NCBI GenBank assembly: GCA_937894585.1
Contig: CALBGO010000047.1
Span: 1-57,434, forward strand
DNA length: 57,434 nt
Reading direction: 5' to 3'
From: an uncultured Eubacterium sp.
GTDB taxonomy: Bacteria > Bacillota > Clostridia > Peptostreptococcales > Anaerovoracaceae
Below, piece after piece: positions 8,427-13,820 of the stretch (the first letter of the stretch is position 1; each line of letters starts with the position of its first letter). Position numbers and translations under genes: made by a program. Under the pieces are notes generated by a model that searched no databases, was not told the origin of the DNA, and worked only from the letters and a program-made list of their open reading frames with translations.

Positions 8427-9488
8427 TTAAGCGTACATTTCTTCGAATAATTTTCTCAGTTCAGGGTTTTCTCTCAGGCACTGCAGAGTGATTGCTGCGT
8501 GACCCTTAGTGTAACCGTTACCGATGATCATGTTAACGTCTTTACCAACGCCTTCTGCACCCAGAGCAGCCTTAGTGAAGCTTGTAGCCATGGAGAAGAA
8601 GTATACTACGCCGTCATCTTTACAGGACAGAATGGAAGCCATTTCTGTGTTTTCGATGGATACGCAGTTGATAACTACGTCAAATAATTCGCCATTTGTT
8701 AATTCCATGGACTTGTTGTAGAATCCAACAGCATCTGTTGCGTCCATATGGAAGTATTCGTCAGCCAGGTTCAGAGCTCTTGCTCTGTCTTCGGATTTCT
8801 GGGAACCTGCAGCGCAAACAACCAGACCTGTTACGCCGGCTCTCTTCTTAGCTTCGTGCAGGCACAGCAGACCGGATTTTCCGCCGCCGCCGATGATCAG
8901 AACTTTCTGACCGGACTGAACCAGTTTTGCAGTCTGAGCAGGAGCACCGGCTACATCCAGTGCGGATAATGCAGTCTTTTCAGGCATATCTTCAGGAATG
9001 ATTCCATAGATACCGGACTGGAATAAGATTGCCTTACCCTTGATGTCAACCTGGTCGATAGCAGGTCTCATTGCGATGATTTCATCGATTCTCAGCGGAG
9101 TCAGGGACAGGGAAACCAGTGTGGCAATCTTGTCGCCAACCTTCAGTTCGCCAACATAGTTAGGACCAACTTCTTCAACTGTACCCAGCAGCATTCCGCC
9201 GGAGCCTGTCCAAGGGTTCTTGTGCTTACCGGCATGAGCAACGATTTCCATCATCTTAGCGCCGATTTTATCCATTTCTTCCTGAGTAGTTACTTCTGCA
9301 GGTTTCTTATCTAATACTCTCTTTACGATTTCTGTGAAGGAAGCAGAGTCAATGTTTAAAGTCTTAACATCAATCAGAACTTCGTTATCGTAAATTTCCA
9401 TAGTGTTATCAATTACATCAGCAGGCTGTGGTAAAACACCTTTTGGTGAGATAACTCTGTGTGTTCCGTAAGGGCATCCTTTTTTCAT
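8427..9488 (-). CDS. kdd: L-erythro-3,5-diaminohexanoate dehydrogenase, copy 1
   Basis: 353 residues. It oxidatively deaminates 3,5-diaminohexanoate to 5-amino-3-oxohexanoate with NAD(P)+. The N-terminal YGTHRVISPKGVLPQP block is typical of Kdd. The nucleotide-binding loop VLIIGGGGKSG is intact, and a conserved GAEGVGKDVNM block follows. I place the start at the second ATG (9488): GGAGG abuts the first ATG but lies 9 nt from the second. It shares most blocks with copy 2 (9729-10775), so the pair arose by tandem duplication. Only one copy is expected for the pathway. Confidence 0.93.
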   Translation of the reverse strand: MKKGCPYGTHRVISPKGVLPQPADVIDNTMEIYDNEVLIDVKTLNIDSASFTEIVKRVLDKKPAEVTTQEEMDKIGAKMMEIVAHAGKHKNPWTGSGGMLLGTVEEVGPNYVGELKVGDKIATLVSLSLTPLRIDEIIAMRPAIDQVDIKGKAILFQSGIYGIIPEDMPEKTALSALDVAGAPAQTAKLVQSGQKVLIIGGGGKSGLLCLHEAKKRAGVTGLVVCAAGSQKSEDRARALNLADEYFHMDATDAVGFYNKSMELTNGELFDVVINCVSIENTEMASILSCKDDGVVYFFSMATSFTKAALGAEGVGKDVNMIIGNGYTKGHAAITLQCLRENPELRKLFEEMYA

Positions 9489-9521
9489 AATAATCATCCT
9501 CCTAGAAAAAAAATTAACTCT

Positions 9522-9538
9522 TTAAAAATTTATGCCAA
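9522..9538 (-). promoter_or_regulatory. Possible degenerate sigma-54 promoter of kdd1
   Basis: TTGGCATAAATTTTTAA on the minus strand. The -24 half TTGGCAT is identical to that of the kal promoter, but the -12 GC is replaced by TA. Two GAAC-N8-GTTC sites lie about 130 and 165 nt upstream of the implied start, as expected for enhancer sites. Either a weak promoter or a decayed duplicate of the kdd2 promoter. Confidence 0.35.
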
Positions 9539-9636
9539 TGCATAATTCATGACTATATTCATTATAAGTTAATTACCTTCCGGTGTCTATAGTTCAAATC
9601 AGTTACCATCTTAAAATAATTTATTCTTTAACAAAC

Positions 9637-9652
9637 GAACCGTTTTGTGTTC
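9637..9652. promoter_or_regulatory. GAAC-N8-GTTC dyad, enhancer site A
   Basis: GAAC-CGTTTTGT-GTTC, a perfect dyad. With site B, 32 bp away, it forms a pair spaced by about three helical turns upstream of kdd1. Proposed binding site of the Kdd-domain sigma-54 activator. Confidence 0.6.
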
Positions 9653-9668
9653 GCTTTTGCGGATACAA

Positions 9669-9684
9669 GAACCATAAACGGTTC
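9669..9684. promoter_or_regulatory. GAAC-N8-GTTC dyad, enhancer site B
   Basis: GAAC-CATAAACG-GTTC, the same dyad as site A. The outer arms of A and B (GAACCGTTT / AAACGGTTC) also pair with each other as a larger inverted repeat, so an RNA hairpin is an alternative reading. Confidence 0.6.
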
Positions 9685-9697
9685 AACTTCTTCCCTG

Positions 9698-9716
9698 CGA
9701 TTTCTTTCAGAAATCG
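9698..9716 (-). terminator. Hairpin directly after kdd2
   Basis: CGATTTCT-GAA-AGAAATCG, 12 nt past the kdd2 stop. Flanking bases (TAATGGTGCTTG before it, GGGAAGA after it) match those around the kdd1 hairpin, while the stem differs by compensatory changes. Confidence 0.55.
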
Positions 9717-9728
9717 GGGCAAGCACCA

Positions 9729-10775
9729 TTATGCGTATAATTCGGCGAAGAGGCGCATAATTCTTTCGTCTTCTCTCAGAACCTGCAGGGCTGCGTTTGC
9801 GTGGCCTTTGGTATAACCGTTTCCGATTAACATATTTACATCTTTACCAACGCCTTCTGCGCCCAGAGCCGCTTTTGTAAAGTCGGTTGCCATGGAGAAG
9901 AAGTATACCATACCGCCGTCTTTACATGCCATAATGGATGCCATTTCTGTGTTCGGGATGTTTACTACATTGATTACTACATCAGCCAGTTCACCGTCTG
10001 TTGCTTCCATCACTTCGTTGTACATTTCCACAGCGTCTGTTGCGTTTACTACCATATATTCATCGGCACACTTTACAGACATAGCTCTGTTCAGGGACTT
10101 CTTAAAGCCGTCTACGCAGATAACCTTACCGTTGATGCCTACCTGCTTTTTAGCCTGCCAGCAGCACAGGATACCGGATTTTCCGCCGCCGCCCATAACA
10201 ACAACAGTATCTCCCGGCTTGCAGATTTTCGCAGTCTGAGCAGGAGCGCCTGCCACGTCAAGAACGGACAGAGCCAGTTCTTTCGGCATATCTTTCGGCA
10301 GAATACCGTAAAGACCGGACTGGAATAAAACAGCCTGACCTCTTACATCAACCTGGTCGATGTCAGGTCTTACTTCTTTGATTTCATCGATTCTCAGCGG
10401 AGTCAGGGACAGGGAAACCAGTGTTGCAATCTTGTCGCCTACACGCAGATCGCCTTCGAAGTTCGGTCCGATTTCCTTAACCTTGCCGATCAGCATACCG
10501 CCGGAGCCTGTCCACGGATTCTTGTGCTTACCGGTAGTTTCCACGATATTCATAATGATTTCTTTGATTTTTTCTACATCGCCTTCTGCTCTTCTTTCAA
10601 TTTCAGTAAAAGATGCGGAGTCGATATTCAGTGTATGTACATCGATTAATACTTCATTATCGTAAATTTCCATAGTGTTGTCGATTTTATCAGCCGGCTG
10701 CGGTAAAACGCCTTTCGGGCTGATTACTCGATGTGTTCCGTAAATGTCGCCTTCTTTATAAATTTTGTTCTCCAT
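9729..10775 (-). CDS. kdd: L-erythro-3,5-diaminohexanoate dehydrogenase, copy 2
   Basis: 348 residues with the same architecture as copy 1: N-terminal YGTHRVISPKGVLPQP, substrate region NPWTGSGGML, dinucleotide loop VVVMGGGGKSG and the C-terminal GAEGVGKDVNM block. All family features seem intact, so both copies may be active. It differs from copy 1 in the segment near residues 55-70 and in the cofactor-domain exit (VICVDGFKKS against VVCAAGSQKS), which could reflect different cofactor or substrate preference. GAGGAGG precedes the ATG, and a consensus sigma-54 promoter lies 57 nt upstream. This is the first structural gene of the catabolic operon. Confidence 0.93.
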   Translation of the reverse strand: MENKIYKEGDIYGTHRVISPKGVLPQPADKIDNTMEIYDNEVLIDVHTLNIDSASFTEIERRAEGDVEKIKEIIMNIVETTGKHKNPWTGSGGMLIGKVKEIGPNFEGDLRVGDKIATLVSLSLTPLRIDEIKEVRPDIDQVDVRGQAVLFQSGLYGILPKDMPKELALSVLDVAGAPAQTAKICKPGDTVVVMGGGGKSGILCCWQAKKQVGINGKVICVDGFKKSLNRAMSVKCADEYMVVNATDAVEMYNEVMEATDGELADVVINVVNIPNTEMASIMACKDGGMVYFFSMATDFTKAALGAEGVGKDVNMLIGNGYTKGHANAALQVLREDERIMRLFAELYA

Positions 10776-10831
10776 ATAGTTCCTCCTCTTGTTATATGTA
10801 TTTTTTCTATCAAACTTGCAGGTTTCTTAAT

Positions 10832-10848
10832 AGCAAAAGCCGTGCCAA
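10832..10848 (-). promoter_or_regulatory. Sigma-54 promoter of the kdd-kam operon
   Basis: TTGGCACGGCTTTTGCT on the minus strand matches the -24/-12 consensus TTGGCACGN4TTGCW at every defined position. The implied transcription start is near 10821, leaving a leader of about 45 nt before kdd2. GAAC-N8-GTTC dyads lie about 100 and 130 nt upstream of that start. Confidence 0.9.
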
Positions 10849-10853
10849 AATCA

Positions 10854-10879
10854 AAAACCCGCTGTTTCCAACGGGTTTT
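10854..10879 (-). terminator. Intrinsic terminator of the sigma-54 regulator gene
   Basis: AAAACCCG pairs with CGGGTTTT on the minus strand and is followed by TTGATTTT. It lies immediately upstream of the -24 element of the kdd2 promoter, so it insulates the operon from read-through of the regulator. Confidence 0.7.
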
Positions 10880-10910
10880 CACTTTTCTCTTCAGTTGTCG
10901 CCCGATTTTC

Positions 10911-10926
10911 GATTCTTAATCGGTTC
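10911..10926. promoter_or_regulatory. Imperfect GATT-N8-GTTC dyad, enhancer site D
   Basis: GATT-CTTAATCG-GTTC: one arm deviates by one base from GAAC. It is spaced 31 bp from the perfect site C, the same three-turn spacing as sites A and B. Confidence 0.4.
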
Positions 10927-10941
10927 ATATTGTTTTTATGC

Positions 10942-10957
10942 GAACCGAATCAGGTTC
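10942..10957. promoter_or_regulatory. GAAC-N8-GTTC dyad, enhancer site C
   Basis: GAAC-CGAATCAG-GTTC, a perfect dyad about 130 nt upstream of the predicted kdd2 transcription start, a typical distance for a sigma-54 enhancer. Confidence 0.6.
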
Positions 10958-11066
10958 ACATTCCTATAAAGGCACAGTTACCGGACTTTAACAGATACCG
11001 CAGGTGCGGATTTCTCTTCTGCAAATACACCGTTTCCCGCCTTTCTCTGCTCCTGCCTGCCGATTT

Positions 11067-13166
11067 CTATTCTTTGGGTTTCTCATAAGTCGGTATCTCA
11101 TACTTTTTCTTTTTGCGAACCAGCTGCGTCTGACTGATGCCGATTGCCCGCGCTACTTTTCTGGTGGAGCCGTACTTTTCACAGGCGTGTTTGATAATGT
11201 TCTTTTCAAAGTTATTTACCATTTTCTCAAGGTCCATCACTTTGCCGTCGGCAGACTCCAGAGGCGAAAAGTCAAGCCCTGTCGTCTCAAAGACTTCTGC
11301 GTGAAGCTCCCGCATCACATCAAGGAGCGTAATCTGTTCCCCCTTCGCCGAAATCATCAGCCGCTGAACCATATTCTCCAGCTCTCTGATATTGCCCGGC
11401 CACTCGCACTGTTTTAAATATTCAACCGCATCTTCATCGATTTTTCTCTGAATTTCAAACTTGTCGCTGTACTTTTTCAGAAAATGGCTGACCAGAGCCG
11501 GAATATCCCCCGTCCGTTCCCGCAGGTTCGGGACTTTAATCCGTACCACATTCAGTCTGTAATACAAATCGCGGCGAAATCTGCCGTCTTCAATAAAATC
11601 CTCCAAATCCCGATTGGTTGCCGAAATAATTCGTACATTCGTCTTTACCGGCACCGTACCGCCTACACGAAAAAATTCTCCGTCCTGAATCACTCTCAGC
11701 AGTTTCGCCTGCATATCAGGCTGCAATTCTCCGATTTCGTCAAGAAAGATTGCGCCGTTGTCAGCCAGTTCAAAATATCCCTTCTTCCCTGCCGCATTTG
11801 CGCCTGTAAAAGCGCCTTTTTCATATCCGAAAAATTCCGATTCGATCAGCGTCGGGGAAATAGAGGCGCAGTTGACCTTAATAAAGGGCTGCATTTTCCG
11901 GTTGCTGTTTTTGTGAATGATATTGGCGACCTTTTCTTTTCCGACACCGGTATCCCCCGTAATCAGCACATTGCAGTCATATTTGGAAACAGCCAGAATT
12001 TCCTCCAGTACCGTCGCCATAGCGTGACTCTCGCACACAAAATCCTCCAGCATAGTCTGTCTCTGTCCGGAAACCTCCATCAGTCTGGTCTGCCTGTTAA
12101 TCGGATAAGACGGATCATCATCCACACTTCTGTCAGCGGTTTCCGCCTTTTCGATATACGGTACCAAATCCTTTACAATCTCGATATCAAATTCGTCATA
12201 GGCTTCCAGATAGCCGTCGGCGCAGCGTATATCCAGCTGTCTGGAAATAGATTCGGTAATATAAAGGGCAATATTGTAATTATTGATCAAATTGGCAAAT
12301 ACAACAGTGCCTCCGCTTTTAGTAGCTAATATGTTAATCGTTTCTGCACCCGGAATATCTGCGCAGTTGATGGACAGATCAAACAGAGAATCAGCATTGA
12401 GACCCGCCAGACATTCCATAGGCTTTAAAATATCCACATAATGCACTTCTGTAAAAACCCGCCTGCTTAAATCATCGATGGATTTCCCCTTAAGCACGGT
12501 ATCTGTCTTTCTGTCCAGAAGGCAGACAACCTCCGCGTCTTCTCTTGCAACTTTCCGCACAGCATAGCCGAACAGCAGATTAGACAGCAGGTTATTTCCG
12601 ACAATCAGGAATTTCTTCTTTCCTACGGCTGTATTGCTGATTCTGTAAAGGGTTCCGGACTCATTAAAGGCGAAAAGCAGCAGGTCGATGGGGATTCCCT
12701 CGGGTCTTCGCACCAGCGGTACTTCGTCATAAAGAATCGCATATCCCTCAAGTTCAATCTGTCCGTATGCCCGGTCGATAGACAGGATTTTATCGATATA
12801 AATAGGCACGGAAGCAAGGGAAGCATTGCAGACAACTTCTTCTCCCGGCTTAAAATTCTTTTTGTTATCGTATTCTGCGCCGATTTCCGAAACAGTTCCG
12901 TAAAAAAGTCCTCCCGTATCGGTCACGGGATTATGCAGTTTTCCGCGGCGGATGACAATGTCCATAATTTTCTGTTTGATTCTCTGATCGTTGTCATTGG
13001 CCTCCAGACAAATCTGTTTGAAACTGGTTCCTTCTATATGAATTCTCTTGATGTCAACTCTGATTTCTCCCGCGGATATACTGCGGCTGTTATCGAGCCG
13101 CCAGGCGGAGGTTGGTAAAACATGCTGGGGCTCCAGCACCCGGTTTGTTCCATAAGTATGGGTCAT
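11067..13166 (-). CDS. Sigma-54-dependent activator with a Kdd-like sensor domain
   Basis: 699 residues. Residues 1 to about 340 are homologous to 3,5-diaminohexanoate dehydrogenase (YGTNRVLEPQHVLP near the N-terminus, GGLFYGTVSEIG near 85-96). The nucleotide loop is broken: GNNLLSN at 190-196 replaces GGGGKSG, so catalysis is unlikely. Residues 385-620 form the AAA+ domain with Walker A GDTGVGK (404-410), an intact sigma-54-contacting GAFTGA (451-456) and Walker B AIFLDEIGE. A Fis-type helix-turn-helix closes the protein. No receiver or PAS domain is present. I chose the ATG at 13166 because GGAG precedes it and the protein then aligns with Kdd from residue 1. It probably senses a lysine-pathway intermediate and activates the kdd-kam operon and kal. 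Function is inferred. Confidence 0.9.
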   Translation of the reverse strand: MTHTYGTNRVLEPQHVLPTSAWRLDNSRSISAGEIRVDIKRIHIEGTSFKQICLEANDNDQRIKQKIMDIVIRRGKLHNPVTDTGGLFYGTVSEIGAEYDNKKNFKPGEEVVCNASLASVPIYIDKILSIDRAYGQIELEGYAILYDEVPLVRRPEGIPIDLLLFAFNESGTLYRISNTAVGKKKFLIVGNNLLSNLLFGYAVRKVAREDAEVVCLLDRKTDTVLKGKSIDDLSRRVFTEVHYVDILKPMECLAGLNADSLFDLSINCADIPGAETINILATKSGGTVVFANLINNYNIALYITESISRQLDIRCADGYLEAYDEFDIEIVKDLVPYIEKAETADRSVDDDPSYPINRQTRLMEVSGQRQTMLEDFVCESHAMATVLEEILAVSKYDCNVLITGDTGVGKEKVANIIHKNSNRKMQPFIKVNCASISPTLIESEFFGYEKGAFTGANAAGKKGYFELADNGAIFLDEIGELQPDMQAKLLRVIQDGEFFRVGGTVPVKTNVRIISATNRDLEDFIEDGRFRRDLYYRLNVVRIKVPNLRERTGDIPALVSHFLKKYSDKFEIQRKIDEDAVEYLKQCEWPGNIRELENMVQRLMISAKGEQITLLDVMRELHAEVFETTGLDFSPLESADGKVMDLEKMVNNFEKNIIKHACEKYGSTRKVARAIGISQTQLVRKKKKYEIPTYEKPKE

Positions 13167-13190
13167 TTTCGATTCGCTCCTTTTTACAGT

Positions 13191-13206
13191 GAACACTTTT
13201 CGGTTC
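13191..13206. promoter_or_regulatory. GAAC-N8-GTTC dyad, enhancer site E
   Basis: GAAC-ACTTTTCG-GTTC. It lies about 65 nt upstream of the predicted kal transcription start and, on the other strand, at about +13 to +28 of the regulator transcript. It could activate kal and block the regulator promoter at once. Confidence 0.6.
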
Positions 13207-13224
13207 ATTTTCTTCGTAATTTCA

Positions 13225-13253
13225 ATGATAACCCATTGGCATATAATTTGCAA
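13225..13253 (-). promoter_or_regulatory. Sigma-70-type promoter of the regulator gene
   Basis: TTGCAA (13248-13253) and TATCAT (13225-13230) on the minus strand with a 17-nt spacer. It completely overlaps the opposite-facing sigma-54 promoter of kal. Confidence 0.6.
13236..13252 (+). promoter_or_regulatory. Sigma-54 promoter of kal
   Basis: TTGGCATATAATTTGCA, with GG and GC exactly 12 nt apart. The implied start is near 13263, leaving a leader of about 75 nt before kal. It is divergent from the regulator gene. Confidence 0.85.
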
Positions 13254-13336
13254 TTCTTATTTACAGATATTCTTTTTAATTATATAATGATTAGAAGAGA
13301 ATTACTTAATTCATTAAAATGTAAAGGAGAATACCA

Positions 13337-13729
13337 ATGGAAGAGAAAATCACATCATTAATCAGAGTCAGAATGTCCGCAAAGGATGCTCACTACGGCG
13401 GAGAATTAGTAGACGGCGCACACATGGTTCACCTGTTCGGCGATGTTGCTACTGAACTGTTAATCAAATTAGACGGAGACGAAGGTCTGTTCTGCGCTTA
13501 TGACAATGTAGAATTCTTAGCTCCTACATATGCAGGCGACTATATCGAAGCTTACGGCGAAATCACTAAAATCGGAAACACTTCCAGAAAGATGAAATTC
13601 GAAGCAAGAAAGGTTATCGTTTCCAGAAAAGATGTCAACGCTTCCGCTGCTGACTTCTTAGAAGAACCTATCGTAGTTGCAAGAGCTACAGGTACTTGCG
13701 TAACTCCGAAGGAATTCAAGAGAAAATAG
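13337..13729 (+). CDS. kal: 3-aminobutyryl-CoA ammonia-lyase
   Basis: 130 residues, a small hotdog-fold enzyme. It removes ammonia from L-3-aminobutyryl-CoA to give crotonyl-CoA, the step after Kce in lysine fermentation. The MSAKDAHYGGELVDGA start and FAYDNVEF-like core (CAYDNVEFLAPTYAGD) are typical of Kal. An AAAGGAG site precedes the ATG. It is the only pathway gene on the plus strand and has its own sigma-54 promoter sharing a regulatory region with the activator gene. The stop codon is TAG. Confidence 0.93.
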   Translation: MEEKITSLIRVRMSAKDAHYGGELVDGAHMVHLFGDVATELLIKLDGDEGLFCAYDNVEFLAPTYAGDYIEAYGEITKIGNTSRKMKFEARKVIVSRKDVNASAADFLEEPIVVARATGTCVTPKEFKRK

Positions 13730-13751
13730 TCTTCTCGAAACTCTTTTGATA

Positions 13752-13807
13752 AAAAAAGACTGCCCGAAAAGTGCCGCGTATACGGCACGCCCTTCGGGCA
13801 GTTTTTT
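13752..13807. terminator. Bidirectional terminator after kal
   Basis: ACTGCCCGAA pairs with TTCGGGCAGT, with an inner GTGCCG/CGGCAC stem, flanked by AAAAAAA on the left and TTTTTTT on the right. It serves kal on the plus strand and the M14-like gene ending at 13821 on the minus strand. Confidence 0.9.
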
Positions 13808-13820
13808 TCATATCATTTTT

